Source: Patiria miniata
Taxonomy: Eukaryota > Echinodermata > Asteroidea > Valvatida > Asterinidae
Assembly (NCBI RefSeq): GCF_015706575.1
Contig: NW_024037058.1
Span: 18,435,547-18,499,546, forward strand
Length of the DNA stretch: 64,000 nucleotides
Direction of reading: 5' to 3'
Position 1 is the first letter of the stretch. Each line of letters opens with the position of its first letter. The translations under genes and the position numbers were made by a program. Under the pieces are notes generated by a model. That model was not told the origin of the DNA. It made no database searches and worked only from the letters and a program-made list of their open reading frames with translations. Shown in pieces: positions 1 to 9,706 of the stretch.

Positions 1-2
1 CT

Positions 3-941
3 AAGTTATGGCTTCGATACGTAGATGATACATTCATCATATGGCCACATGGCCCGGACAAGCTTGATGGTTTCCTCCGCCATCTCAACCAACAACACCC
101 GAGTATACAATTCACCATGGAAACTGAGACATCCGATTCATTGCCTTTCCTTGATGTACTCATTTCCAAACGGGCCGATGGTTCACTTGGACACTCTGTG
201 TACAGGAAACCTACACATACAGACCGATACCTCAATGCTCGTTCATTCCACCCACCATCAGTGAAAACCTCGGTGAACCGCACCCTACTTCGAAGGGCAC
301 ATATCATCAGTGATGATGAACACCTACAATCCGAACTGAAGCACCTCAATAAAGTGCTAAGAGACAATGGGTACAGACCTAAGAATCACAGCCTCGCACC
401 GGATTCGAGCATGTCTCAGACCCTGAACACACCCGATATGCCGGTTGCAGTCCTTCCATATATTGGCCAAGCATCACACAAGATCCAGCGAATCCTCCGT
501 GAAGCCAATATTAAGGTCTACTACCGAACTCGCAATAAACTCGAAACGAAATTGTACACCCACAAAGACAAGCACAACCCGAGAAGTCAAGCAGGAGTTT
601 ACCGAATTCCTTGCTCATGTGGCAAAGTGTACATTGGCGAGACTGGCAGAGACCTCACTACCAGGCTTAAAGAACACATAGCTCACGGCCGCAGAGGGGA
701 ACTTGACAAATCGGCAATTGTCAAACACTCTGCTGATCTGGATCATGTTGTTGATTGGGAACAAGCGGAAATCATAGCCCCAGAGAAACACTGGTACACC
801 CGTCGTATCAGAGAAGCTATTGAGATCCACAAACATGACACTGTCCCACAAGATATCGGCTACTTCATAAGCCACATATGGCATTCAGTTATTCCAAGTT
901 GCAACACCCGTGGCTCACAGCCAACTGACACACCTGAGTGA
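3..941 (+). CDS. Penelope-like retroelement polyprotein, 3' part: RT C-terminus plus GIY-YIG domain
   Basis: The frame is open from the window edge to the stop at 939-941, so the 5' end is missing. Near the start it reads LRYVDDTFIIW, the reverse transcriptase catalytic box of Penelope-like elements. LPFLDVLI and VYRKPTHTDRYLN follow, typical of the PLE fingers/thumb side. The C-terminal third has YRIPCSCGKVYIGETGRDL, the GIY-YIG nuclease core, then RLKEH and a later W-E-A-E segment. This order, RT then GIY-YIG, defines endonuclease-bearing PLEs. The last codons run into a 69-bp tandem repeat. I saw no stop codon or frameshift in the visible part. Whether the whole element is intact cannot be judged because most of the RT lies outside the window. 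The assignment to a PLE is secure. Activity is not shown. Confidence 0.88.
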   Translation, partial: KLWLRYVDDTFIIWPHGPDKLDGFLRHLNQQHPSIQFTMETETSDSLPFLDVLISKRADGSLGHSVYRKPTHTDRYLNARSFHPPSVKTSVNRTLLRRAHIISDDEHLQSELKHLNKVLRDNGYRPKNHSLAPDSSMSQTLNTPDMPVAVLPYIGQASHKIQRILREANIKVYYRTRNKLETKLYTHKDKHNPRSQAGVYRIPCSCGKVYIGETGRDLTTRLKEHIAHGRRGELDKSAIVKHSADLDHVVDWEQAEIIAPEKHWYTRRIREAIEIHKHDTVPQDIGYFISHIWHSVIPSCNTRGSQPTDTPE

Positions 942-1108
942 GCAGGACGCTCAGCGGGCATCCCTCAACACAATGCCCAAGGCTCACAGCCAACTGACAC
1001 AGTCGAGCGAGCAGGACGCTCAGCGGGCATCCCTCAACACAATGCCCATGGCTCACAACCAACTGACACACTCGAGCGAGCAGGGCATGCCCAGCAAGCA
1101 CTCCTAAT
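912..1108 (+). repeat. 69-bp tandem repeat, about 2.8 copies
   Basis: GGCTCACA recurs at 912, 981 and 1050, giving a period of exactly 69 bp (23 codons). The first copy overlaps the 3' end of the PLE reading frame, which stops in it at 939-941. A shifted frame stays open through the remaining copies. Confidence 0.85.
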
Positions 1109-1151
1109 CCTAACAAACCCTACTTAAGGAGTAGCATCTCCAACTTTCTTC

Positions 1152-1197
1152 AGTCTCCTGACGATGACTAGAGCAGGCTAGTCGAAACGTTGAGACC
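1152..1197 (+). ncRNA. Hammerhead ribozyme-like motif at the 3' end of the PLE
   Basis: Order of parts: GTCTC (1153-1157), core CTGACGA (1158-1164), GACTAG (1166-1171) pairing with CTAGTC (1178-1183) as stem II, GAA (1184-1186), the self-complementary ACGT (1187-1190), T (1191), then GAGAC (1192-1196) pairing with 1153-1157 as stem I. One U (1165) is unpaired next to the core. Hammerhead motifs with a minimal palindromic stem III, which probably work as dimers, are known from the terminal repeats of Penelope-like elements. The position just after the PLE frame fits. Cleavage itself is inferred. Confidence 0.7.
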
Positions 1198-2259
1198 AAA
1201 GACAAGTTCTTTTAGAACTTACAGCAGGACTGTTCTAAACAGAACAAAAAACTACTTAGCAAGTTGATAATAAGCAGGACAAGTTCTTCTCAGAACTAAT
1301 ATCTTCTAAGCAGTAGTTATTACCACATGGTGTTACCGCAAAACCCGAAACGATAGCATTATATGTAGATAACTAAAATTGTTCATTTTATCGAAATCAC
1401 GGCACACAATCCGTGTAAAAGAAACACCGTATTAAGTCACACCAAATAATACATATCTGTAAATTTCTTAAAGAAAAATATTGTCAACGTCTGTTTACTC
1501 AGTAAATTTTAGCTTCATTGCAAACAATACCCTATCTTGATTTTTTTTTCTATAATCTGTTGGTCATTTCTTAATGATTTAGGTAAAATTGTTGTTTTTA
1601 ATTTGTCGTTACGATTTTCTGGTATTTTCGTTCCATTTATTACCCTTGAAAAACGTTGTGCTGGATAATATATATACAATATTTATATAATCAAATATTG
1701 TGGGTTTTCTTAATCTCTTACCCCTACAGAAGAGTCGGCTGGCCCGGGATCTGTAAAAAGAAAGTTTTTTTTTTAATATTGAGTCCAAATTGATACGAGC
1801 AGGAACAGGGAACAAAAACTGTAATTTGTAACTTGTATGCAGTTTTGATGTTCCCCCATTTGTGATATCTTGGATAAATGTCTGATAGAAGATGATAATG
1901 GGCAATAAAAACAAAGATGGGTTGGAAAGTTTTCTCACCGTGAAAATATTTAGCATTATATCAGAAAAATTCCGAATGCAGTCTGTCCATTCAAAATACC
2001 ACAGATTGCAAAATTGTTTGATCAATTTCGATAAAAGTTTTTTTTTAAATGTGACAACTTCAACTAAATGATGCTCAGACTACGCACATGAAAACAAATC
2101 CTCTTGCATAAGGCTGTTTAATTAAAATAAAACCCAAACAATTTCCTCGCTCCTAAAAGTTGGCAAGGGCCAACTGTCCTATCAAGACGCTACAAAAATT
2201 TGCCTGAACCAGTACCCTTAGTTCCAGTGTAACTGGGTACTGAGCAAATAATTGCTTAC
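1198..2259. other. PLE tail and AT-rich DNA without recognisable gene
   Basis: The first part (to about 1310) repeats AGAACT and GTTCT words and looks like the PLE 3' tail. The rest is AT-rich. A minus-strand frame at 1609-2025 has no recognisable domain. This stretch lies downstream of TSR exon E in the properdin-like gene, so it should be intron, but no further exon was recognised. Confidence 0.5.
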
Positions 2260-2451
2260 AGGATGAGTCCCCATCGCCCGGGCAGGGGCCCAGTTTGCAG
2301 TCTTTTTTTTCGAATTTCTCCCCCTGACATTTGAGCCCTCCGTTCTGCGGTGGCGGATTGTCGCACTGCCGCGTGCGGGTTTTGAAGCTGGCCTCCCCAC
2401 AGGTCGACGAGCAGTCGTTCCAGGGTGACCATGTGCTCCACATACCGTCAA
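2260..2451 (-). CDS. Properdin-like gene, TSR exon E
   Basis: This exon encodes one thrombospondin type-1 repeat. It starts after a TTTAG acceptor with (G)TT GAC GGT and ends before GTAAGC. Length is 192 bp, phase 1 at both ends. The domain has the tryptophan ladder MWSTWSPW (W-x2-W-x2-W, a C-mannosylation pattern), CSSTCG (an O-fucosylation consensus), the arginine-ladder segment FKTRTRQC, then C-D-N-P-P-P, N-G-G-L-K-C and closing cysteines at DCKLGPCPG. It is the last exon of the gene visible in the window. A few extra residues (GDGDSS) follow the CPG where the other TSRs end. Family is certain from the six-cysteine pattern. Membership of the properdin-like gene rests on strand, phase and order. 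Confidence 0.85.
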
Positions 2452-3276
2452 CTAAAAATCAAGAACAGAAAACAAGTTTTTTCCTTGTAAAATGGTCGAC
2501 AAAGAGAGATTATTTCTTATTCGACCACGGGCGGCACATACCGTGAAATGAAAACATGAACAAAATTTTTGTTTTGCTTGCATAATGTAAAAAAACAACA
2601 AAAGTTGGGAAAATTATTATTCCATGGGTTTTATTCACGAATCGGCCATATTGAATTGAAAGCGAGGTAAAATCTTCATTTTTGGATCTTGCGAAGAGAA
2701 ATGAAAGCAATGGCAAAAAGTTAATTACAAATTAATACCAGTCTGTATTGATGAATAATTTAAAATCGGTGATTAAACACACCCTAAAGTTTTAAGCCAC
2801 ATTAAAAAATTTTTTTTAAGTGAGGCTACAATCCATAAATAGTCTGGCACTATCCCATTCAACAGGTGACAATTTATACAATACATTTAGGGAACACGAC
2901 CAAAATGGCTTTCTCATGAATCAGGTCCATACCACAACACTGTTGCAATAACTCAGGTAAAAGTTGTCGATCGTGGGAAAATCAGTTAATATTTAACGTT
3001 GGGTATGTAAGTTGACGTAATTAAACTACTGTTGCAATGCGTATTTTGTATAGGACAGTCTCTCTTCAGAAGGAAAGACACACGGGTGATACAAATTTGC
3101 TAGCCAAATTTTCGCTCTTTTCAAAAAAGCTGTTGAAAATCTCTGAGCACAATGCTCGATGCTGGCTCTCCTGGCTCTATGACGTCATACCATCTTGACC
3201 AATGACCTTGCAGGGAGCTCCTGACACACGCACGTTTGATTACAGTTGGTACTTTAATGAGTGGAAAACCAAATAA
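2452..3276. other. Intron between TSR exons D and E, left part
   Basis: AT-rich intronic DNA. I see no exon, tRNA or clear repeat in it before the MITE at 3277. Confidence 0.5.
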
Positions 3277-3643
3277 GGCAAACAAAAAAAGTCTCCGGTT
3301 TCTGGTATGCGCGCGCGTCGCCGTAGCCATGCGCGTCGGCAAAATGAAAAAGTTTTTTTTCAATGAAAGATGATGTCTCAAAACCGCCAAACTCACTGGT
3401 TTGACTGGAATCCTGCTACTGCACAATTTTAACGTGTTTTTAGATTGGGTTATGGTCGAGAATAAGCTTTATGTGGCCTCTCTGGACTCCCATATATTTG
3501 CACTAAGTTTAGTCGGGCACCATTTGCAGTCATCAGCCGACATTTGAAGCAAAACAATCAGGTAAAAAAAAAAAAAAAGCCGCGTTGCCGCACCACTTTT
3601 TGGGCAAGCTCCATACCAGAAACAGGAGACTTTTTTTTTGGCC
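3277..3643. mobile_element. PIF/Harbinger-like MITE, copy 1
   Basis: Flanked by TAA on both sides (3274-3276 and 3644-3646). The termini are GGC-A/T-rich followed by GTCTCCGGTTTCTGGTAT on the left and its inverse on the right. Internal landmarks shared with the other copies are a GCGCGCGCGTCGCCGTAGCC stretch, TGAGACATCAT (as its inverse) and GTTTAGTCGGGCACC. A 3-bp TWA duplication and GGCC termini fit the PIF/Harbinger superfamily. No transposase is present. It ends 25 bp from TSR exon D. Confidence 0.85.
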
Positions 3644-3668
3644 TAATGGAACAACAAAAATGGGTTAC

Positions 3669-3845
3669 CTGGGCAGATGACGATGACCTCAGAGCAATGT
3701 CTGATATCGTTGAGTCGTTCTCGGCATTGCCTCCCTCCGTACCGCGGTACGGGGTTGGTGCATGAGCGCGACCGCAGCGCAAACCCTTCACCTGTGCATT
3801 CCGCCTGACATCGCCACTGACCCCACTCGCTGACTCCGCCATCAA
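3669..3845 (-). CDS. Properdin-like gene, TSR exon D
   Basis: One thrombospondin type-1 repeat in 177 bp, with acceptor TGCAG|TTGATGG and donor G|GTAACC, phase 1 at both ends. The translation runs VDGGVSEWGQWRC, CQAEC, then F-A-L-R-S-R-S-C, CTNPVPRYGG, QCRERLNDIRHC and ends CPG. It differs from the other TSRs in two ways. Only two of the three usual tryptophans are present, and the first cysteine block is CQAEC, so the Ser/Thr required for O-fucosylation is replaced by Glu. The rest of the cysteine pattern is intact. A PIF-like MITE lies just downstream in the intron. Confidence 0.87.
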
Positions 3846-4225
3846 CTGCAAGGGCAAAATTCAAATTCATATCTACTGCTTTACGAAGCTAATGGTTCCG
3901 TTTTGATAGCCGAAAAAAAATAAATAAGATGCATATCCCATGCTCTTCAAACGAAAATATGGATTTTTCTCCTCTAACGAATTTTGTATTTAAACGAAAA
4001 CCCCATTTTGGGTTTCTTCAACCCTCTGAAAACAAGGGCTTTCGTTTCGTGCACAAATAGTCGGCCTGCGAGAGCCGAGTTATTGTCTCGCAGTCAATAA
4101 TTCGCATTTTACGAAGAAATAATTCAATGACTATACGTCGGTGGATTTCTATTGATGTTCAATGTCCCAGTGAATGACTTTTATGTTGCTAGGAAAATTG
4201 CAATTGAAAAAAAAAATGTTGTTAA

Positions 4226-4595
4226 GGCCAAAAAAAAAAAGTCTCCGGTTTCTGGTATGGAGCTTGCCCAAAAAGTGGTGCGGCGACGCGGCTTTTTTTT
4301 TTTTTTACCTGACTTTTTTGCTTCAAATGTCGGCTGATGACTGCAAATGGTGCCCGACTAAACTTAGTGCAAATATATGGGAGTCCAGAGAGGCCGCATA
4401 AAGCTTATTCTCGACCATAACCCAATCTAAAAACACGTTAAAATTGTGCAGCAGCAGGATTCCAGTCAAACCAGTGAGTTTGGCGGTTTTGAGACATCAT
4501 CTTTCATTGAAAAAAAACCTTTTTCATTTTGCCGACGCGCATGGCTACGGCGACGCGCGCGCATACCAGAAACCAGAGACTTTTTTGGGGGGGCC
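4226..4595. mobile_element. PIF/Harbinger-like MITE, copy 2 (inverted relative to copy 1)
   Basis: TAA flanks at 4223-4225 and 4596-4598. Termini GGCC + poly-A + GTCTCCGG and the inverse. Same internal landmarks as copy 1 in opposite orientation. It lies about 0.6 kb from copy 1 in the intron between TSR exons C and D, so the two could form a long hairpin in the transcript. Confidence 0.88.
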
Positions 4596-5633
4596 TAATA
4601 CGGTACTTTTAGCGGAGTACAAAAAGGAAACTTACGTTATCAAGACTTAAAACCATGGATGTAAAAAAATCCCCAAAACACCGAGTGCTCTGCGGATATT
4701 TTAAAGGGCCGTGCTTTAAAATTTTGTGAGGAACATATTTCGTGCATTTTTCTACTCCTTTTAAATGAACGCAAAATATGTTTACACATTAAAACATTTC
4801 CATGCTTTTCATGATCACTGAGGATGACATTTCAGGAAAACACTGTTCAGTTTAGGGGTTTTCTGTTCAAATAACGAAACCAAAAATATGCTTGCCGAAA
4901 ATATTTGTGATAAAAGGTTGCTCATTGACTTACTGCCATGTACTGACACAACAACGAATCAAATCACCTAAGAAAAGGAAATTTCCGACAATGAAATATA
5001 CAAATTCGGGCAAATTTTGGTGCTGAAATTGCAGTAACATTGAGGTTTCTGCCTGAAATGACATCACACTTTTGCTCATGAATATGGAAATATACATTAG
5101 CATCAACCCCCCCCCCAAAAAAAAGGCACCAAAACCCCATTAAAAATGGCAAAACGAAATTTGGAAATAGGGTTAAATGGGATAGAAAGGTGCATTTCCA
5201 AGGATTGCATTCCAAAAAATTACGGTGCATGGCCCTTGAAGGTTGTTCTATCCGTGTTCTTCAACTGTAGCCTATAGGATTCTTCCTCCTAACGAATTTT
5301 CATTTTGTATGTTTCTTATGGGAAATATGTTCGGATATTTTCAACCATCTGATAATACGCTCTTAAAGACTTATTCTGGGTTGCTTGTGCGTGCACAACG
5401 CACAAAAGATACCCCTCAATTATCCGTCGGGCCGCAAATAATTCGAAAGTTATAAAGTAAATAGTTCGAAAGTTGAAAAGTAAACATTCCAAAAATGTGT
5501 GATTAACTTTTGTATGTGTGATTAACTTTTGTATTGCTACAAAGATGGGAATTTTTTTCGGGGCGAAACTCAGAAATAGAACGGGGAGATCGAAAACTTT
5601 TTAGAAATCCTAAATTTGTCCGACTGGTCTGAC
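4596..5633. other. Intron between TSR exons C and D
   Basis: AT-rich. The segment 5019-5126, ending in a C-run and A-run, is nearly identical to 30440-30540 beside exon A2, so part of this intron shares ancestry with the A-type unit. A short direct repeat (TGTGATTAACTTTTGTAT) occurs at about 5500-5535. No coding sequence recognised. Confidence 0.5.
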
Positions 5634-5813
5634 CTGGGCAGTTGAGGGCGTTTGCCTTGCAAGACCGGATGTCCGTCTGGTCGCCGACGCAGTCACGGCC
5701 GCCGTACCGAGGCCTTGGCGCCGTGCACTTACGGATGCGTCTGCGTTCCCCATCGCGTCCGCAGGTAACCGAGCACGGGGACCAGTCTAACCATTCCCTC
5801 CAACCGCCATGAA
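5634..5813 (-). CDS. Properdin-like gene, TSR exon C
   Basis: One thrombospondin type-1 repeat in 180 bp, with acceptor CTAAG|TTCATGG and donor G|GTCAGA, phase 1 at both ends. It reads HGGWREWLDWSPC (complete W-x2-W-x2-W ladder), CSVTCG (O-fucosylation consensus), ERRRIRKC (arginine ladder), CTAPRPRYGGRDCVG, then DIRSCKANALNCPG. All six cysteines are present. It follows the frameshifted B7 exon, so its translation depends on how B7 is handled. Confidence 0.9.
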
Positions 5814-6202
5814 CTTAGAAAGAAAAGGGGAAAAAAAACCAACAAAAAAACGCCTTCAAAAATTAACCTTCACACATATACCCAGCATATTTACGATGTA
5901 CCACAGAAACGAACTATTGTCTTGGTTGAATTTCTCATGGTTGACTAAAAAGAAGAGAACGCAAAGATGTGGAAACCAATGATACAAAACCTACCTTAAA
6001 CTACATCGGAGTCGTAGTGTTTTGTTTGTTTACTTGCTTGATTGATTTTGGCAAACTGATTCTTGCCAAATAAAGAAAAGCCATCATTAAAAAAACCCAG
6101 CAGACCAAATTACGATAGACTTTGATAGACTTACTAGTTTTAGGGTTAAAACGTATGGCCGACTGGTTTACAATTTCTTCATGTGTTGTTTTCCAAACTT
6201 AC

Positions 6203-6372
6203 TCGGGCAGTGCCTCTTATCGTTGCACCACTGCACCTCTCTGCTCTCTCCGACGCACGGGTTCCCCCAAATTGTGGGCGGGGCGAATCGCACTCACGAA
6301 ACCTGGCCATTGTGTCACCGCAGGTGGCGCTACACTCACTCCACAGAGACCACTCGCCCCATTGACCGTGCA
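6203..6372 (-). pseudogene. Properdin-like gene, TSR exon B7, frameshifted copy
   Basis: Same acceptor (TTCCAG|TGCACGG) and donor (A|GTAAGT) as the other B exons, but the exon is 170 bp instead of 171. A C-run on the plus strand near 6265 has five Cs where all other copies have six. The normal frame ([22 protein letters not shown]) is kept up to the glycine pair. It then shifts, losing the last three cysteines, and stays open to the donor but in the wrong phase for exon C. The exon is either a pseudo-exon that splicing skips, a truncating allele, or a homopolymer sequencing error. The symmetric phase means skipping would keep C, D and E in frame. Confidence 0.8.
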
Positions 6373-6678
6373 CTGGAAATGGAAGGAAAATGGGGCTGTC
6401 AAAAAATGCTCGCTTTTATCATAATCGACACTGTAAAAAGTAGACCCCATACATTCTCACGTAGTTTCTTTTCAGGCCAACAATTTAATATGTGAGTTGT
6501 GACTTTTTATCCGTGATAACATTTTGAGCCGTGCGTGTGACGATTTCGTAACTGAATGAGTGTGGACTCGTAAATACCCCGCGCCCTCAGTGTTGAAAAT
6601 GCGATAACTTGCTATATGAGACACTTGTGCAATAATTCAAAAATGAAAATACTCATACAATAAATAATAAAGAAGAAT

Positions 6679-6754
6679 AAAAGACTGGTTCCTGTTCCTT
6701 CTTTCCATATCTATAGCGTAATATGAAGACACTGGAAACCAGTCTTTTTTATTC
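6679..6754. repeat. Inverted repeat in the array unit (unit 1 example)
   Basis: AAAGACTGGTTCC and GGAAACCAGTCTTT flank a spacer of about 45 bp. The same hairpin lies about 0.5 kb from the B exon in each unit (for example near 9000, 11200, 13530, 15855, 29225 and 31430). Confidence 0.75.
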
Positions 6755-7123
6755 TCTCTCAGCAAACCACCCATTCAGTTCCGGTAAGAATTCGCAAAAT
6801 GTAAACGGTTGAAGAGCGTGCGTGAACTAGAACTCTTCGCAAGTGCAAAGTCTTGGCTTGCACTTGAAGAAGAACAAAGGACTTTTCGGAAGTTCGGACA
6901 ATCATTTTAGGCGCAATTTCGTGTATAACACACACACAGACACATGCACGTTACATACCTAGTGTGGACATTCTATTGTTTTCGTGTAGTTAAGAAAAAC
7001 CTGTGAAAAAAACTCATTTTACTCACACTGAGAAAACTCTTTCAACCCAATTTTTTTTTTATGAATCCCTTTGGTGTTTCTCTTCATTTTGCCGCAAATA
7101 CAAGTAAACCTAACCCGAAAATG

Positions 7124-7396
7124 GGGAGTGTGTGGCCTAGTGGTAAGGGTTCGTGATCAGAGGGTCCGGGGTTCAAATCCAGCCGCTGGCCATATATTGT
7201 GTCCTTGGGCAAGGCACTTCACCCCCACTTGCCCCTCTCCACCCAGGAGTATAAATAGGTACCGGCATTAGCTGGGGAGTAACCTGCGATGAACTGGCAT
7301 CCCATTCCGGGGGAGTAGAAATATTCTCAGTCGTTTCATGCCAAGGAAACCGGAGACAAACACCGGCCTGATGAACCGCGACAGACTTTACTTTTT
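7124..7396 (+). mobile_element. tRNA-derived SINE, unit 1
   Basis: Flanked by the 13-bp direct repeat TAACCCGAAAATG (7111-7123 and 7397-7409). The head has an A-box-like GTGGCCTAGTGG and a B-box-like GGTTCAAATCC. The body has CCTTGGGCAAGGCACTTCACC, TATAAATAGGTACCGGC and CCCATTCCGGGGGAGTAG. It ends in CTTTACTTTTT. One duplicated insertion, copied along with the array. Confidence 0.9.
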
Positions 7397-8074
7397 TAAC
7401 CCGAAAATGCCTCTAAACCTGTTTTTTTCCAGAGAGGGGGAAACATTGTGTGGACGTGGGCAAGTCCACACAACGTCGCTGCTACCTGTTTGATGTAAAA
7501 ATCATTTGCTCGGAAGTCCACAAAGTGAATGTAATGCTTGAACACATGTTTTACTATACTCATGAGAACCTGATCCTTTCCTTCGTTTGTTCCCTTTTGT
7601 TTGTACTCATGGTTGACTAAAAAGAAGAGAACGCAAAGATGTGGAAACCAATGATACAAAACCTACCTTAAGCTACATCGGAGTCGTAGTGTTTTGTTTG
7701 TTTACTTGCTTGATTGATTTTGGCAAACTGATTCTTGCCAAATAAAGAACAGCCATCATTAAAAAAAACCAGAAGACCAAATTACGATAGACTTTGAAAA
7801 AAATGCCAAACTTAATGTTAAAACACCTAAAAGTCAACACAGTTTCGTAACACCAAAAACAAACCAAAATTTACATAAGTATCCAACGTAAATAACATGG
7901 CAAAAAGTTGTCTACTTAAAAATGTATTTATTATTTTATTGATTTGTTCTTTCACTCGCCCTCACTTCCCAACCAGAAGTCTGAATGGGGGATGGGGGAG
8001 GGGAGGGGAAGGATCACACGCAAAATTAATACGTGTTAACCCTAGAGGGCCGGGTTATTTTGGCCATCTCACAG

Positions 8075-8078
<4 letters not shown>

Positions 8079-8105
<27 letters not shown>
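8079..8105 (+). repeat. Poly-G run in unit 2
   Basis: About 27 consecutive G. Equivalent runs of varying length occur in the other units (near 8410, 10616, 12608, 14945, 17213, 28640 and 30845). Length variation may be real or sequencing noise. Confidence 0.9.
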
Positions 8106-8521
8106 CGGATTCCGCCCCTTTCAGATCTTGGCCATCGAGTGACGAAAAATTACGAAACTCGGTACATGCATGAAACAACTTAATATAAACATACCAAGAC
8201 ATTTCATGACTATAAGTCAAAGGGTTTTGGAATTATGGCTAATTAATTATTCATATGCACCAGTGGTAATTCTGCTTTGTGTACACTACGTATTAGGGGA
8301 AATTCAGTTCTCACTGGAAAATTTATGCTTGTGGTATCAAAAGATGCGCAAGACTCAAGGCAAAAAAAGTGAGGACAACATTTTGCAAGGGTATCGTGGA
8401 ATAAGTTTGGAGGGGGGGGGGGGGGTTGGCGGATTCCTCCCCGGCCCTCTTACTAGTTTTAGGGTTAAAACGTATGGCCGACTGGTTTACAATTTCTTCA
8501 TGTGTTGTTTTCCAAACTTAC

Positions 8522-8692
8522 TCGGGCAGTGCCTCTTATCGTTGCACCACTGCACCTCTCTGCTCTCTCCGACGCACGGGTTCCCCCCAAATTGTGGGCG
8601 GGGCGAATCGCACTCACGAAACCTGGCCATTGTGTCACCGCAGGTGGCGCTACACTCACTCCACAGAGACCACTCGCCCCATTGACCGTGCA
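8522..8692 (-). CDS. Properdin-like gene, TSR exon B6
   Basis: A 171-bp symmetric phase-1 exon with acceptor TTCCAG and donor A|GTAAGT. It encodes a complete thrombospondin type-1 repeat: [13 protein letters not shown] (full W-x2-W-x2-W), CSATCG (O-fucosylation consensus), [28 protein letters not shown] and CNDKRHCPS. The encoded residues are identical to B1, B3, B4 and B5. TSRs of this kind mediate protein-protein contacts in secreted and extracellular proteins. In properdin they bind C3b and factor B. Confidence 0.92.
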
Positions 8693-9433
8693 CTGGAAAT
8701 GGAAGGAAAATGGGGCTGTCAAAAAATGCTCGCTTTTATCATAATCGACACTGTAAAAAGTAGACCCCATACATTCTCACGTAGTTTCTTTTCAGGCCAA
8801 CAATTTAATATGTGAGTTGTGACTTTTTATCCGTGATAACATTTTGAGCCGTGCGTGTGACGATTTCGTAACTGAATGGGTGTGGACTCGTAAATACCCC
8901 GCGCCCTCAGCGTTGAAAATGCGATAACTTGCTATATGAGACACTTGTGCAATAATTCAAAAATGAAAATACTCATACAATAAATAATAAAGAATAATAA
9001 AAGACTGGTTCCTGTTCCTTCTTTCCATATCTATAGCGTAATATGAAGACACTGGAAACCAGTCTTTTTTATTCTCTCTCAGCAAACCACCCATTCAGTT
9101 CCGGTAAGAATTCGCAAAATGTAAACGGTTGAAGAGCGTGTGTGAACCAGAACTCTTCGCAAGTGCAAAGTCTTGGCTTGCGCTTGAAGAAGAACAAAGG
9201 ACTTTTCGGAAGTTCGGACAATCATTTTAGGCGCAATTTCGTGTATAACACACACACAGACACATGCACGTTACATACCTATTCTTTTGTTTTCGTGTAG
9301 TTAAGAAAAACCTGTGAAAAAAACTCATTTTACTCACACTGAGAAAACTCTTTCAACCCAGTTTTTTTTTTATGAATCCCTTTGGTGTTCTCTTCATTTT
9401 GCCGCAAATACAAGTAAACCTAACCCGAAAATG

Positions 9434-9706
9434 GGGAGTGTGTGGCCTAGTGGTAAAGGTTCGTGATCAGAGGGTCCGGGGTTCGAATCCAGCCGCTGGC
9501 CATATATTGTGTCCTTGGGCAAGGCACTTCACCCCCACTTGCCCCTCTCCACCCAGGAGTATAAATAGGTACCGGCATTAGCTGGGGAGTAACCTGCGAT
9601 GAACTGGCATCCCATTCCGGGGGAGTAGAAATATTCTCAGTCGTTTCATGCCAAGGAAACCGGAGACAAACACCGGCCTGATGAACCGCGACAGACTTTA
9701 CTTTTT
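9434..9706 (+). mobile_element. tRNA-derived SINE, unit 2
   Basis: Same insertion site and TAACCCGAAAATG flanks as unit 1. The B box reads GGTTCGAATCC. Near-identical over its length. Confidence 0.9.

Noticed and set aside
1609..2025. 138-codon minus-strand frame
   Set aside because: AT-rich, no domain, no splice-consistent link to TSR exon E.
6122..6495. Plus-strand open frames over the TSR-B exons (and their copies at 8426, 10374, 12707, 15331, 28637 and 30815)
   Set aside because: They are antisense to a convincing TSR exon with splice sites, cross intron sequence and repeat only because the unit repeats.
7137..7190. tRNA gene
   Set aside because: A and B box-like words are present but no full cloverleaf. 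The sequence continues into a SINE body with target duplications.
7071..7271. Repeated 60-69-codon frame over the SINE (also at 9372, 11585, 13923, 16246 and 31824)
   Set aside because: It runs through the tRNA-derived SINE, has no domain and is explained by the repeated insertion.
7396..7867. Repeated minus-strand frames with hydrophobic stretches in each unit
   Set aside because: Intronic, not bounded by phase-1 splice sites, no family resemblance. Conserved only as part of the recent unit duplication.
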